This document shows positions 50,884 to 62,147 of a DNA stretch of 64,000 nt, in pieces. The stretch is taken from positions 124,001 to 188,000 of the forward strand of contig NZ_SMDS01000018.1 of NCBI RefSeq assembly GCF_013753875.1, written 5' to 3'. Under the pieces are notes generated by a model. That model ran no database searches, was not told the origin of the DNA, and worked only from the letters and a program-made list of their open reading frames with translations. The DNA comes from Candidatus Pantoea persica. Lineage in GTDB: Bacteria; Pseudomonadota; Gammaproteobacteria; Enterobacterales; Enterobacteriaceae. Both the position numbers and the translations under genes were made by a program. Numbering within the stretch: the first letter of the stretch is position 1; each line of letters begins with the position of its first letter.

Positions 50884-51456
50884 ATGAGAGTCAATAAATG
50901 GATCCTTGCCGCTTCCGTTGCTGCCGCGCTTGGCCTTAGCGCCCGCGCCGCGTCGGCGATAAGTGTTGATAAGTGGCGGAAGTGCAACCTGCGGGCTATT
51001 CCACCGTCGTCGCATTACAGCATATGGGCGACAAGCTGAAACAGGCCATCAACGGGCGGCTGGAGATGCGCGTCTACGCAGGCGGCGTGCTGGGCGACGA
51101 AGATCAGACCCCGCAGCAGGTTCATTTGTCGCTCATAACTATCTGCCCGTGGCGAAGTACTACACTCTGACCGGCCACTTTATCCAGCCGGAGATGATCC
51201 TCTTCTCCAAAGCCTCCTAGGCGCGCCTGTCACCGGAAGATCAGGCGCTGCTGAAAAAGCTGGGCAAGGTGGCGCAGGATGAGGAACGCTAGCTGTGGGC
51301 CACCTACACCCAGCAGTCAATTGAAAAAAGGAAAGCGGGCGGCGTCACCTTCCAGGAAACCGACCGGGACTATTTCATGAAGGCGACGCAGCCGGTGCGC
51401 GATCAGTTCGGCGGCAAATATCAGGATCTGATGATGCGATCGCTGACGTCAAATAA
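50884..51456 (+). pseudogene. dctP: TRAP transporter substrate-binding protein (DctP family), deleted
   Basis: The periplasmic receptor of a tripartite C4-dicarboxylate-type uptake system. The signal peptide MRVNKWILAASVAAALGLSA follows a GGAGA site. Frames change near 50970. A large internal deletion occurs near 51120, between DEDQT and VAHNYLPVAKYYTL. TAG codons replace tryptophan (KAS-stop-ARLSPEDQ) and glutamine (EER-stop-LWATYTQQ), and a shift follows near 51430. It ends at TAA 51454-51456. It is first in a dctPQM operon lying between exbB and metC, which are adjacent in E. coli. Confidence 0.85.
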
Positions 51457-51501
51457 CCTTTCCCGCCTCGCGTTCTGCGCGGCGTTTCTCTGGTAACGCA
51501 T

Positions 51502-52011
51502 ATGACACGCTATTAACGTCTGATGGATGGGCTCTACCTGCTGTGCATGGGCATCGCTGCTGTGGCGCTACTAATTAATGGTGACGGTGATCCCCATAGG
51601 CATCTTCGCCCGCTACGTACTTAACGGTGCGCTGGCCTGGCCGGAGCCGGTCGCCATTATCTGCATGATCATTTTTACCTTTATCGATCGGCGCGCCGGT
51701 CGGCTATCGCGCCAGCACCCATATCTGCGTATCCATGGTGACCGACCGCGTGCCGCCCGGCGCGCAGCGCATGATGCTGCGCCTGTGCGATCTGCTGATG
51801 GTGGCGACCTGCCTGATCATCTTCCAGGCCAGCTATAGCCTATGAGGCAATGTGGATCCAGCCGCTCACCTCGCTGCCCTGAGTGACCTACGGCGAGATG
51901 TACCTGCCGATCCCGATTGGGGCGCTGTTTACCCTGCTGTTTGTTGTTGAGCAGCTGCTGAACGGCGATCAAAGCCAGCGGCCGGTGGTGGTTTTGGGCG
52001 GAACACACTGA
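51502..52011 (+). pseudogene. dctQ: TRAP transporter small permease (DctQ family), degraded
   Basis: The four-helix small membrane subunit. MTRY is followed at once by TAA where glutamine is likely. Frames shift near 51572, 51690 and 51835. The end reads in one frame YEAMWIQPLTSLP, then a TGA in place of tryptophan, then VTYGEMYLPIPIGALFTLLF to TGA 52009-52011. VTVIPIGIFARYVLNGALAW is well kept. Confidence 0.83.
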
Positions 52012-52020
52012 GGAACAACC

Positions 52021-53283
52021 ATGGACGCACTGATATTGATCGGCACTCTGATTGTGCTGCTGCTGTTGGGTTTTCCCGTCGGCCTGAGCGCCTTTATCGG
52101 CGCCTGGTGGATTGAGCTGCGGCTAGAGGCGGTGATCATTCAGATCACCAACGGGGTGAACAAGTTTTCGCTGCTGACCATTCCCTTCTTTATCCTCGCG
52201 GGTGCGATTATGGCGGAGGGCGGCATTGCGCGACGGCTGGTGAACTTTGCCTATATTTTTGTCGGCTTTATTCGCGGCGGGCTATCGCTGGTGAATATCG
52301 TCGCCTCGACCTTTTTCGGTGCCATCTCCGGCTCGTCGGTGGCGGACACCGCCTCGATCGGCTCGGTGATGGTCCCGCAAATGGAGCAGAAGGGCCACCC
52401 GCGCGACTTCGCGGCGGCGGTGACCGCCAGCGGATCGGTGCAGGCGGTGCTGACGCCGCCCAGCCACAACTCGGTGATCTACTCGCTGGCGACCGGCGGC
52501 GTGGTAACCATCTTCTCACTGTTCGTCGCCGGCATTTTTCCCGGCCTGCTGCTAGGGCTCTGTCTAATGGTGATGTGCCTCGCCTTTGCGCGCAAGCGCA
52601 GCTATCCCAAAGGCGAGCGCATCCCGTTCCGCCAGGCGGTGAAGATCTTTTTAGACGCCTTCTGGGGCCTGCTCACCATCGTGATTATCCTCGGCGGCAT
52701 CTTTACCTACTCGGAGTCGGCGGCCATCGCCTGCATCTAGGCGTTTTTCGTCACCATGTTTATCTACCGCGACTTTAAGTGGAAGCAGCTGCACATTCTG
52801 CTGTTCCGTACCATCAAGACGGTGACCATCGTGATGGTACTGATCGCCTTCGCGGCGGGCTTCGGCGCGATGATGACCTTTATGCAGCTGCCGACCATCA
52901 TCACCGATGCCTTTACCAGACTCTCGGGCAACAAGTATATCATTCTGATGTGCATCAACGTGCTGCTGCTGGTGATCGGCACACTGATGGATATGGCGCC
53001 GATTATCCTTATCCTGACGCCGGTGCTGCTTCCGGTGGCAACGGCGCTGGGTATCGATCCGGTGCACTTCGGCATGATCATGATGACCAACCTCGGCATC
53101 GGGCTGATCACACCGCCGGTGGGCACGGTGCTGTTTGTCGCCAGCGCGGTGAGCAAGCAGAAGATCGAACAGGTAGTGAGTGCGATGCTGCCCTTCTACG
53201 GCGTGCTGTTTGTAGTGCTGATGCTGATTACCGATGTCCCCGCCATCTCGCTCTGGCTACCGCATCTGATGGGGGTCATGTAG
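52021..53283 (+). pseudogene. dctM: TRAP transporter large permease (DctM family), single amber
   Basis: The 12-helix channel subunit. The frame from ATG 52021 (MDALILIGTLIVLLLLGFP) to TAG 53281-53283 spans 420 codons, the family length, with just one interruption: TAG 52738-52740 in AIACI-stop-AFFVTMF, where tryptophan is usual. IPFFILAGAIMAEGG, FGAISGSSVADTASIGSVM and PPVGTVLFVASAV are intact. Its partners are badly damaged, so the whole system is dead whatever the fate of this codon. Confidence 0.9.
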
Positions 53284-53435
53284 CGCGGTCGCTGCCTCTG
53301 GCCGCAGCTGCGACGCACCCTGTAAACCAGCCTGCCCGGCAACGGGCAGGTTCTGAATATCGGGATTTAGGATCAACCCTGACCGGCGATTCGTGGTAAC
53401 GTGAAGGCTTTGCGGTAAGCGGCAGGCAGAGAACG

Positions 53436-54629
53436 ATGACAACAAAAAAAATCGACACCACCTTAGTCAGTGCAGGACGCAGCAAGCGTTACACCCAGGG
53501 CGCGGTCAACAGCGTAATCCAGCGCGCCTCGTCGCTGGTTTTCGACAGCGTCGCCGATAAACAGCGTGCCACCGAGGGACGCGCCAAAGGCGAGCTTTTC
53601 TATGGCCGTCGCGGCACCCTCACCCACTTCGCCCTGCAGGACGCCATGACCGAACTGGAAGGCGGCGCCGGCTGCGTGCTCTATCCCTGCGGCGCGGCGG
53701 CGGTAGCCAACGCCATCCTCTCTTTCGTAGCGACAGGCGACCACGTGCTGATGTGCGGCGCGGTCTATGAGCCAACCCAGGACTTCTGCACGCAAATCCT
53801 CAGCAAGCTCGGCGTCACCACCACCTTCTACGATCACAGCATCGGCAGCGACATCGGCTCACTGGTGCGCCCCGAGACGCGCGTGGTGTTTCTCGAATCC
53901 CCGGCCTCCATCACCATGGAGGTGCAGGATACCGCGAGGATTGTCGCAGCGGTGCGCGCCAAAGCGCCTGGCGCGGTGATCATGATGGACAACACCTGGG
54001 CGGCGGGCGTTTTCTTCAATGCGCTGGCGCACGGCATCGATATTTCGATTCAGGCGGGCACCAAATACCTGATCGGCCACAGCGACACAATGATCGGCAC
54101 CGCGGTGGCGAATGCGCGCTGCTGGGATCGGCTGCGCAAGAACTCCTATCTGATGGGCCAAACGGTGGACGCTGACAGCGCCTATATGGCGAGCCGCGGC
54201 CTGCGCACGCTGGCGACGCGCCTGCGTCAGCATGAGGCGAGCGCGCTGCAGGTGGCGGAGTGGCTGGCGGCGCGGCCGGAAGTGGCGCGCGTTAACCATC
54301 CGGCGCTGCCGCAGAGCAAAGGGCACGACTTCTGGAAGCGCGACTTCAGCGGCAGCAGCGGCCTCTTCTCGTTTGTGCTGTATGAAAAACTGAGCAGCGA
54401 AAAACTGGCGCATTATCTCGATCGCTTCCACCATTTCAGCATGGCCTATTCGTGGGGCGGCTATGAATCGCTGATCCTCGCGAATCAGCCGGAAGAGCTG
54501 GCGGCGATTCGTCCTGCGGGCGGCGTGGACTTTACCGGCACGCTGGTGCGCCTGCATATTGGTCTGGAGCACGTTGACGACCTGATTGCCGATCTGGCAG
54601 TAGGCTTTGAACGCCTGACGCAGGCGTAA
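53436..54629 (+). CDS. metC: Cystathionine beta-lyase
   Basis: MetC cleaves cystathionine to homocysteine, pyruvate and ammonia with PLP, in methionine synthesis. The 397-residue product is full length. Cofactor-site motifs [16 protein letters not shown] and [11 protein letters not shown] are present, with the PLP lysine in [14 protein letters not shown]. The frame is intact. It precedes yghB as in E. coli. With metK also intact, the methionine-SAM line seems kept. Confidence 0.95.
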   Translation: MTTKKIDTTLVSAGRSKRYTQGAVNSVIQRASSLVFDSVADKQRATEGRAKGELFYGRRGTLTHFALQDAMTELEGGAGCVLYPCGAAAVANAILSFVATGDHVLMCGAVYEPTQDFCTQILSKLGVTTTFYDHSIGSDIGSLVRPETRVVFLESPASITMEVQDTARIVAAVRAKAPGAVIMMDNTWAAGVFFNALAHGIDISIQAGTKYLIGHSDTMIGTAVANARCWDRLRKNSYLMGQTVDADSAYMASRGLRTLATRLRQHEASALQVAEWLAARPEVARVNHPALPQSKGHDFWKRDFSGSSGLFSFVLYEKLSSEKLAHYLDRFHHFSMAYSWGGYESLILANQPEELAAIRPAGGVDFTGTLVRLHIGLEHVDDLIADLAVGFERLTQA

Positions 54630-54731
54630 CCTAAACAGAACCTCAATTACAACACGGCGTCCGGCGGCGGATCAAAACGCCAGGTTGGATTGCCGCTAAA
54701 ATAGATTCCTTGTGACTCGATGGGATAGCAG

Positions 54732-55394
54732 ATGGGTATTTTACACGAGATTGTTCATGCGCTCTGGCATCAGGATTTTGCCGCGCTGGCCGATCCAAAT
54801 GTGGTTTGGGTAGTTTACGGCGTGATGTTCCTGACGCTGTTTCTGGAAAACGGGCTGCTGCCCGCCTCGTTTTTGCCGGGCGACAGCCTGCTGCTGCTGG
54901 CAGGGGCGATGGTCGCCAAAGGGGTAATGGATTTCGTGCCAACCATGGTGATCCTCACCACGGCCGCCAGCCTCGGCTGCTGGCTGAGCTATTTGCAGGG
55001 ACGCTGGCTCGGCAATACGCGGCTGGTAAAAAGCTGGCTGATGCACCTGCCGGCGCAGTATCACCAGCGCGCGTGGCAGCTGTTCAACCGCCACGGCCTG
55101 ATAGCGCTGCTGGTGGGCCGCTTCCTGGCCTTCGTCCGCACCATTCTGCCTACAATTGCGGGCATCTCCGGGCTGCAGAATGTCCGCTTTCAGCTGTTCA
55201 ACTGGCTGAGCGGACTGCTGTGGGTGGCGATTGTGGTGGCGTTCGGCTACGGCATCAGTCAGGTGCCCTTTATCAAACGCCATGAAGATCAGGTGATGGT
55301 GATCCTAATAGTACTGCCGATGGTGCTGCTGTTCGCTGGCCTAGCGGGCAGCATCGCGGTGATCTGGAAAAAACGACGGCAAAAAAGGGCCTGA
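54732..55394 (+). CDS. yghB: DedA-family membrane protein YghB
   Basis: DedA proteins support membrane potential, envelope integrity and cell division, with YghB and YqjA partly redundant; lipid-carrier flipping has been proposed for the family. The 220-residue product has E-x-G-L-P-like [20 protein letters not shown] (here starting ENG), the conserved [19 protein letters not shown] loop and several membrane segments. The frame is intact, and the stop lies inside a hairpin shared with yqhC. Confidence 0.94.
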   Translation: MGILHEIVHALWHQDFAALADPNVVWVVYGVMFLTLFLENGLLPASFLPGDSLLLLAGAMVAKGVMDFVPTMVILTTAASLGCWLSYLQGRWLGNTRLVKSWLMHLPAQYHQRAWQLFNRHGLIALLVGRFLAFVRTILPTIAGISGLQNVRFQLFNWLSGLLWVAIVVAFGYGISQVPFIKRHEDQVMVILIVLPMVLLFAGLAGSIAVIWKKRRQKRA

Positions 55395-55410
55395 CAAGGG
55401 GCGTCAGGCC
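55382..55410 (-). terminator. Terminator between convergent yghB and yqhC
   Basis: GGCCTGAC and GTCAGGCC (55388-55395 and 55403-55410) form a stem with a 7-base loop. Read on the minus strand it is followed by CTTTTTT. Both genes' stop codons lie inside the stem. Confidence 0.78.
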
Positions 55411-56342
55411 TGCGGCTCCGCTATCGTCTGACGCACGCGACTGATCTCTTCGCCCGGTGTGACGCCAAAGTAGCGCTTAAACTCCTGCGAGAAGATGGGC
55501 TTTCATAGCCCACTCGCACCGCCGCGCCCGCCTTCAGCCCGTCATGCAGCATCAGCAGCCGCGCCTGATGCAGCCGGTAGCGCTTCAGATACTGCAGCGG
55601 AGAAGTTTGCGTCATCACCTTGAAGTTATGGTAAAACGCCGACACGCTCATATTCACCTCTGCCGCCAGCGCATCGACGCTGAGGTTATCCGTATAGTGA
55701 TTCTCAATACGGCGCAGCGCACTGGCGATCTGGCTGAACTGCGTATGGCGGCTCACCAGCGACAGCAGTGCCCCGCCCGTCGGTCCGGTCAGCACGTAGT
55801 AGATGATTTCCTGCACAATCTGCGGCCCCAGCCCGCGCGCGTCGCGCGGATTGGCTATCACATCCAGCAGGCGCTCCGCCACGCACAGCATCGGCTCGGT
55901 GAGCCACACCAAATGAATGCCGGAAGTTTGTAGCTGCGGTTGGAACTCCTCGTCGTCGCCAATCTCAATCAGCAGATCCTGTAGCCTGGCGGTATCGACC
56001 GTCAGGAACATGCCGGCGAGGGGTTCTTCCGCCGACGCCCAGGTTTCGCACTCCACCGGCAGCGGCAGCGGCAGCGGCAGCGGCAGCGGCAGCGGCAGCG
56101 GCACGGTAAGCATCAGGTATTTTGTTGCGTCGTAGGTAAAAACGGTGCTACCGAGATAGCCGGTTATTGCTGCCCTGAAACAGAATAACGATACCGAGCC
56201 AGTACATAATCGGCGTGCGCGGCTGATACTGGTTGACTTAAATCAGGCTGACGTTTTCCACTGGACAAAGGCGGTTGCGTCCGTGGGTCATCAGGGTCAC
56301 GACCTAGTTTACCAGGTACTGACACAGAGCTTCGTGCGCCAT
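55404..56342 (-). pseudogene. yqhC: AraC-family regulator YqhC, stops, shifts and repeat expansion
   Basis: YqhC activates yqhD and dkgA in response to aldehydes. The sequence aligns with E. coli Yqh[65 protein letters not shown]. Lesions: stop codons near 56303 and 56237, a shift near 56160, and loss of two bases near 55500 in the second helix-turn-helix (GYESPS to [16 protein letters not shown]). A hexanucleotide expansion adds Leu-Pro repeats. Its target yqhD is absent and dkgA is broken, so the whole aldehyde response is lost. Confidence 0.9.
56058..56102. repeat. Seven GGCAGC units in yqhC
   Basis: Seven perfect GGCAGC copies plus GGC. On the coding strand they give seven Leu-Pro pairs where E. 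coli YqhC has one (VPLPFECE). Confidence 0.95.
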
Positions 56343-56519
56343 GCATCTCTCTCATGGAGTAAAGAAGCCAGACTGCTGCGAAATTCGCCACCAAAAAAGA
56401 GAAACATGCAAGACTTCCGCAGGCTCAGGCAGGGCGAGAAGTGGAATTGCCGCCCACAATAAGGTTTATTGACTAGACACTTAAGCCTCTCAGATTCACT
56501 GCAACAGAAAGGAGCACCT

Positions 56520-57346
56520 ATGGCAGATCAACCGATTATCAAACTGCATGACGGAAATATGATACCGCAGCTGGGGCTTGACGTGTGGAAGGCGAGCAAT
56601 GAAGACGCCCACCGCGCGGTGCTGAAAGCGCTGGAGGTCGGCTACCGCTCGATCGATACCGCCGCGGCCTATAAAAACGAAGAGGCGATCGGAAAAGCGT
56701 TGCAGAACACCGACGTTGCGCGCGACGATATTTTCGTCACCACCAAGCTGTGGAATGACGACCAGCAAAACGTGCAGCAGGCGATGGAAACCAGCCTGCA
56801 AAAGCTGCAGCTGGAGCAGGTCGATCTCTATCTTATGCACTGGCCGTGCCTGGAGAAAGATCACTACGTCGACGCCTGGAAAGAGATGATTAAGCTGCAG
56901 CAGCAGGGCCTGGCGAAAAGCATCGCGTCTGTAACTTCCACGAAGCGCACCTGAAGCGCCTGCTGGATGAGACCGGCGTCTCGCCGGTGGTTAACCAGAT
57001 CGAGCTGCATCCGATGCTGCAGCAGCGCACGCTGCATGTGTGGAACGCCATGCATCAGATCCGGACCGAGTCCTGGAGCTCGCTAGCGCAGGGCGGCAAA
57101 GGGGTATTCGATCAGAAAATTATCCGCTAGCTGGCGAACAAGTACGGCAAGACGCCGGCGCAGATCGTGATCCGCTGGCATCTCGACAGCGGCCTGGTGG
57201 TGATCCCGAAATCGGTCACCCCTGCGCGCATCGAGGAGAACTTTGCAGTGTTTGACTTCCGTCTGGAGAAAACGGAGCTGAGCGAGATTGCGAAGCTGGA
57301 CAGCGGCAACCGTCTGGGGCCGGATCCGGAAACCTTTAACGGCTAA
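56520..57346 (+). pseudogene. dkgA: 2,5-diketo-D-gluconate reductase A, frameshift and amber
   Basis: DkgA is an NADPH aldo-keto reductase acting on methylglyoxal, beta-keto esters and diketogluconate. The start MADQPIIKLHDGNMIPQLG at 56520 has a good AGGAG site. SIDTAAAYKNEEAIG (catalytic Asp/Tyr) and VDLYLMHWP are intact. One base is lost near 56923 in KSIGVCNF. The rest (VVNQIELHPMLQQRTLH, IVIRWHLDSGLVVIPKS) continues in the next frame, with a TAG replacing a residue after QKIIR at 57128-57130. It ends at TAA 57344-57346. Confidence 0.92.
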
Positions 57347-57395
57347 CCGTTACGCGCGCTGTCGCCCTGACAGCGCGCCCTTGCCGTCGACGGCC

Positions 57396-58819
57396 TTACG
57401 CGGTCGGCTGCACCAGTAGCTGCCCCGCCGTGCCGAGATCGGTCAGCTCCAGCGTCTGGCTGTAGTAGACGTAGGGGAAATGATCTGATGAGCTTTGCGG
57501 AAAACTCACCAGCAGCTCCACCTCGCCGTCCCCCCCTACCGTATCTTTCCAGCCGCGATCTTCGCCCATCGGCTGCGCACCGTTGACGCTCTTAATCAGA
57601 AATATCGCGCCCTGAATATGCATCGACTGCGGACGATCGGCGCGCAGGATCCAGCGTTCAAAGGTGCCCTGCTGCACTGTGGTGTCGATACGGTTCATAT
57701 CCCAGTGCGCGCCATTGATGCCTGGCGCGCCGTCGTCAAGGCGGAACTCGCGCGTGCGCGTCGCCGCGCCGTCGAGGATCTAGTCCGCCAGCAGGCGCAT
57801 CGGCAGGTTATCGGTGACCAGTGGCAGCAGGCCGGTGGGACGCAGCGTCAGCACCAGCGTGTTGGTGAGAATGGACTAAGGTTCAAACAGGCCGCACAGC
57901 CGGTCCATAATGCCCGCCGCCGTGCCCGCAGTAATCGATACCTCGTCGCCCTGCGACATATCGAGCAGCACTTCGCGACGCTCGCCCGGCGCCAGCGAAA
58001 GCTGCTGCACCGCCACCGGCGCGGGCAGGAAGCCCTGATCGTTGGCGATGACGGTAAAGGGACGGTTATCACTTAGCGACATCTGATAGCGACGCGCGTT
58101 CGACGCATTGAGCAGGCGCAGACGCACCCAGCCGCGCGACACCTCGACAAAGGGGTTCTGCACCCCGTTAACCAGCAGCACGTCGCCGAGGAAGCCGCTA
58201 TCCTGCGGCGGATCGTAGGCTGGCGTGCCGAAGTTATCGAGGCGTTTGTCCTGAATGATCAGCTGAAAGTCATCCACGCCGTAGTGGTGCGGCAGCGGCA
58301 GCTGCTTGCTCACCTCATCCTCAATCAGCCACATGCCCGCCAGCCCGTTATAGACGTGCGGCGCCATGCGGTTCGGCGTATTGGCGAGGTACCAGCAGGT
58401 GGCGGCGTTCTGGCGAATCGTCAACACCGGCGCCCAGTCGACCCCGGCGGACATAATGCGCGCCGCGCCGCCTGCCAGCGCGCCCGGCACCTGCAGACCT
58501 CTGACGGTCATCGCCACCGGCTCGTTAAGGCGATTGCTGTAGATCAGCTTGACGTCGTCGCCGTTGTAGACGCGCACCGTGGGTCCAAGATAGAGGCCAT
58601 TGACTCCCCATACCGGCACCTTGTTATTGTCGCCGAGAAACGACCAGTGGCTGCGCATCAGCGTCAGAAACAGCGGCTGGCCGCGACGCGATTCGATAAG
58701 CGGCGGCACCGGCAGCGGCGTATCGCCGCCAGGAGCGGAGGCGGCGCGGCAGGCAAAAGACCTGCGCCGAACGCCGCGCCAGAAGAAAGCTGGATAAACT
58801 GTCGTCTGCTGAAAGACAT
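57396..58819 (-). pseudogene. ftsP: Cell division protein FtsP (SufI), frameshift and two ambers
   Basis: FtsP is a Tat-exported multicopper-oxidase-fold protein that stabilises the divisome under stress. The start carries a Tat signal (MSFSRRQFIQLSSGA). A shift near 58740 moves the mature protein (TPLPVPPLIESRRGQPLF) to another frame. Two TAG codons follow, in FEP-stop-SIL (near 57877) and LLAD-stop-ILDG (near 57780). The remainder to GQLLVQPTA is aligned. FtsP is dispensable in E. coli except under stress. Confidence 0.92.
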
Positions 58820-58959
58820 AGAACGTCAAACCCTTTACGCGTGTACGCGTGGCGCCTGCGCGCCAGCCAGTTGTTATTCTTGATTTATTGCTGTATTGCG
58901 TCGCTGCGCGGATTGCGCGCCGCGTGCATCCGTGCGGGTGCCGGCGAAGCGCTAGCCGG

Positions 58960-59697
58960 TCAGAGCTTACCGCTTTTTTCGCGCGCCTCAACTTCGGCGT
59001 TGAGCGCTTCCAGTTTATCCATCATCAGTTCGCGGCAGTGGGTCGCCAGCTTGCGCACCGATTGGTTGGTGTAGCCGCTGGTATCCACCGGCGGCAGCAT
59101 CTCGACGACAACCAGGCCATTGTTCAGGCGGTTCAGGTTGATCTTACCGTGAGTGTTGGAGACCACGATAGGTATAATCGGCACTCCTGCCGCCACGGCC
59201 GCATGGAAGGCGCCGGTTTTAAAAGGTAGCAGACCGCGGCCGCGGCTGCGCGTGCCTTCCGGGAACATCCAGAACGAAATGCGCTTCTTTTTGAACTGAT
59301 CGACCAGCTGGCCGATGGTGCCGTGCGCCTTGGTGCGGTTATCGCGGTCGATCAGCAGGTTGCCGGTCAGCCAGTAAAGCAGGCCGAAAAACGGCACCCA
59401 CAGCAGGCTCTTTTTGCCCACCGTCACCGTGGTCGGCTGCAAGATCTTCGCCGCGGTGATCATATCGTAGTTGTTCTGGTGGTTGGCGATATAGATGGCG
59501 TTGCCGTAGCTTTCCGCGTCGGTCGGCTTGCGCAGCTCTACTTTGACGCCGAACACGCCCGATAGGCGGCCGAACAGATGGCCGAAAGTCGCGACGTGGC
59601 GCGGATTGCGCGGCGAGAACAGACACCAGATACAGCCGAAAACACAGACCAGTATCGAGTAGATAACAATAAAGATGGTGCGCAGTATCAGTAACAT
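58960..59697 (-). CDS. plsC: 1-acyl-sn-glycerol-3-phosphate acyltransferase
   Basis: PlsC acylates lysophosphatidic acid to phosphatidic acid at the inner membrane and is essential. The start MLLILRTIFIVIYSIL (complement 59697) gives 245 residues, as in E. coli. The acyltransferase motifs ANHQNNYD (H-x4-D) and WMFPEGTRSRGRG are intact. It lies between ftsP and parC as in E. coli. Confidence 0.96.
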   Translation of the reverse strand: MLLILRTIFIVIYSILVCVFGCIWCLFSPRNPRHVATFGHLFGRLSGVFGVKVELRKPTDAESYGNAIYIANHQNNYDMITAAKILQPTTVTVGKKSLLWVPFFGLLYWLTGNLLIDRDNRTKAHGTIGQLVDQFKKKRISFWMFPEGTRSRGRGLLPFKTGAFHAAVAAGVPIIPIVVSNTHGKINLNRLNNGLVVVEMLPPVDTSGYTNQSVRKLATHCRELMMDKLEALNAEVEAREKSGKL

Positions 59698-59740
59698 ATA
59701 TCCCTCTTTATAGCGCGGCGGAACCGGTCCGCCGCGTGGC

Positions 59741-62014
59741 TCAGGCTTCGCTCTCGCCGCTGCCGGCACGCGCTGGGGCATCCAGCTCCACCTTGTCGAT
59801 ACGCTGCAGGCCGCGCGGCAGCAGCGTGCCGCGGCGTCCGCGGTCGGCGCGGAATTTCTGTAGCTCTTCGCTGCACAGCACCAGCTTGCGCTTGCTAACG
59901 TAGAGCGTGACCACGCTGCCCGGCTGCAGGATCAGCAGCGACGCCAGCTTATCGTTGCCCGCCGCCGCGTCCGCCGCAGGAATGGAGATAATCTTGTTGC
60001 CCTTGCCCTTCGACATCCGCGGCAGTTCGCCCACCGGGAACATCAGCATGCGTCCCGCCTGGGTGATCGCCAGCAGCATGTCATCTTCGTGATGCACCGC
60101 CAGCGGCGTCATCACGCGCGCGTTGTCCGGCAGCGTCAGCAGCGCCTTGCCGGCGCGGTTACGCGACACCAGGTCGGCGAAGGTGCAGATAAAGCCATAG
60201 CCAGCGTCGGAGGCCATCAGCAGCTTCTGGTCGTCCGCCTCCATCAGCACCTGCTCCACCACCGCGCCCGGCGGCGGCGTCAGCTTGCCGGTGAGCGGCT
60301 CGCCCTGCCCGCGCGCCGACGGCAGCGAGGTGGGATCGAGCGTGTAGCTGCGTCCGGTGGAGTCGATAAAGACGACCGGCTGATTGCTCTTGCCGCGCGC
60401 CGATGCCAGATAGCTGTCGCCCGCTTTATAGCTCAGCCCGGACGGATCGATGTCAGGCCCTTTGGCACTGCGCACCCAGCCCATCTGCGACAGCACGATA
60501 GTGACCGGCTCGGACGGCATCAGCTCGTTATCGCTCAGCGCTTTCGCCTCTTCGCGCTCGTTGAGCGGCGAACGGCGATCGTCGCCATAGGCGGCGGCGT
60601 CTGCCTGCAGCTCTTTCTTCAGCAGGGTGTTCATCTTGCGCTCGGAGGCGAGGATCGCCTGAATCTGATCGCGCTCTTTCTCCAGATCGCTCTGCTCGCC
60701 GCGGATCTTCATCTCCTCCAGCTTCGCCAGGTGGCGCAGCTTGAGCTCCATGATCGCTTCCGCCTGGGTTTCGCTGATGCCAAAGCGCAACATCAGCACC
60801 GACTTCGGCTTATCTTTGCTGCGGATTATGTGGATCACTTCGTCGATATTGAGGAAGGCGACCAGCAGGCCCTCAAGAATATACAGGCGGCGCAGCACGC
60901 GCTCAAGGTGATAGTTAAGGCGACGCTTGACGGTGTCGCGGCGGAACACCAGCCACTCCGACAGGATCTCGTGCAGGTTCTTAACCGCCGGACGGTTGTC
61001 CAACCCGATCATATTGAGGTTAACACGGTAGCTCTTCTCCAGATCGGTGGTGGCGAACAGGTGGTTCATCACCTGATCGAGATCCACGCGGTTGGAGCGC
61101 GGCACGATCACCAGACGTGTCGGGTTTTCGTGATCCGCCTCGTCACGCAGATCCTCTACCATCGGCAGCTTTTTGTTGCGCATCTGGGTGGCGATCTGCT
61201 CCAGCACGCGCGCGCCGGAAACCTGATGCGGCAGCGCGGTGATAATCACCTCGCCATCCTCTTTTTTCCACACGGCGCGCTGGCGGATAGAGCCGCGCCC
61301 GTTCTGATAGATTTTGCGGATCTCCTCGCGCGGCGTGATGATCTCCGCCTCGGTGGGGAAATCGGGGCAGTGCACGATATCCAGCAGCGCGTCGAGGCTG
61401 GTATTGGGCTTATCGATCAGCGCCATCGCCGCCTGCGCCACTTCGCGCAGGTTGTGCGGCGGAATATCGGTGGCCATGCCGACCGCGATGCCAGTAGTGC
61501 CGTTCAGCAGGATATTCGGCAGCCGCGCCGGCAGCATTTTCGGCTCCTGCAGCGTGCCGTCGAAGTTCGGCACGAACTCGACGGTGCCCTGGCCCAATTC
61601 GCCGAGCAGCACTTCCGCATATTTAGAGAGGCGCGATTCGGTATAGCGCATCGCTGCAAAGGATTTGGGATCGTCCGGCGCGCCCCAGTTGCCCTGGCCG
61701 TCTACCAGCGGGTAGCGGTAGGAGAAGGGCTGCGCCATCAGCACCATCGCTTCGTAGCAGGCGCTGTCGCCGTGCGGATGGTATTTGCCCAGCACGTCGC
61801 CCACGGTACGCGCCGATTTCTTGAATTTCGCGCTGGCGCTAAGGCCCAGCTCTGACATGGCGTAAACGATACGGCGCTGCACCGGCTTCAGTCCGTCGCC
61901 GATATAGGGCAAGGCGCGATCCATGATGACGTACATGGAGTAGTTCAGGTACGCGTTTTCGGTAAATTTGTGCAGGGCAAGACGCTCTGCACCATCCTGC
62001 GTCAATTCACTCAT
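59741..62014 (-). CDS. parC: DNA topoisomerase IV subunit A
   Basis: ParC is the DNA-cutting subunit of topoisomerase IV, needed to unlink daughter chromosomes. The start [16 protein letters not shown] (complement 62014) gives 757 residues. The catalytic tyrosine is in [11 protein letters not shown] (about residue 124). The quinolone-region [10 protein letters not shown] shows the sensitive-type serine. The C-terminal beta-pinwheel is present. The frame is intact; parE would follow ygiN just beyond the window by E. coli synteny. Confidence 0.97.
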   Translation of the reverse strand: MSELTQDGAERLALHKFTENAYLNYSMYVIMDRALPYIGDGLKPVQRRIVYAMSELGLSASAKFKKSARTVGDVLGKYHPHGDSACYEAMVLMAQPFSYRYPLVDGQGNWGAPDDPKSFAAMRYTESRLSKYAEVLLGELGQGTVEFVPNFDGTLQEPKMLPARLPNILLNGTTGIAVGMATDIPPHNLREVAQAAMALIDKPNTSLDALLDIVHCPDFPTEAEIITPREEIRKIYQNGRGSIRQRAVWKKEDGEVIITALPHQVSGARVLEQIATQMRNKKLPMVEDLRDEADHENPTRLVIVPRSNRVDLDQVMNHLFATTDLEKSYRVNLNMIGLDNRPAVKNLHEILSEWLVFRRDTVKRRLNYHLERVLRRLYILEGLLVAFLNIDEVIHIIRSKDKPKSVLMLRFGISETQAEAIMELKLRHLAKLEEMKIRGEQSDLEKERDQIQAILASERKMNTLLKKELQADAAAYGDDRRSPLNEREEAKALSDNELMPSEPVTIVLSQMGWVRSAKGPDIDPSGLSYKAGDSYLASARGKSNQPVVFIDSTGRSYTLDPTSLPSARGQGEPLTGKLTPPPGAVVEQVLMEADDQKLLMASDAGYGFICTFADLVSRNRAGKALLTLPDNARVMTPLAVHHEDDMLLAITQAGRMLMFPVGELPRMSKGKGNKIISIPAADAAAGNDKLASLLILQPGSVVTLYVSKRKLVLCSEELQKFRADRGRRGTLLPRGLQRIDKVELDAPARAGSGESEA

Positions 62015-62147
62015 TAAGCTTTTATCCTCACTTCGTGGCCCGCAATGGCGGAACACCCGGCGGTTATTTGGCGAGGATAGTACCTTAATCGCCGGGATTA
62101 GTCACAGGGGAAGCGCGGCGTGGCGCACGATAACCGGGCAAGGCGCA

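Noticed and set aside
60089-61855. 588-codon frame on the plus strand
   Set aside because: It is antisense to intact parC and shows only codon-bias-driven composition (His/Arg/Gln-rich).
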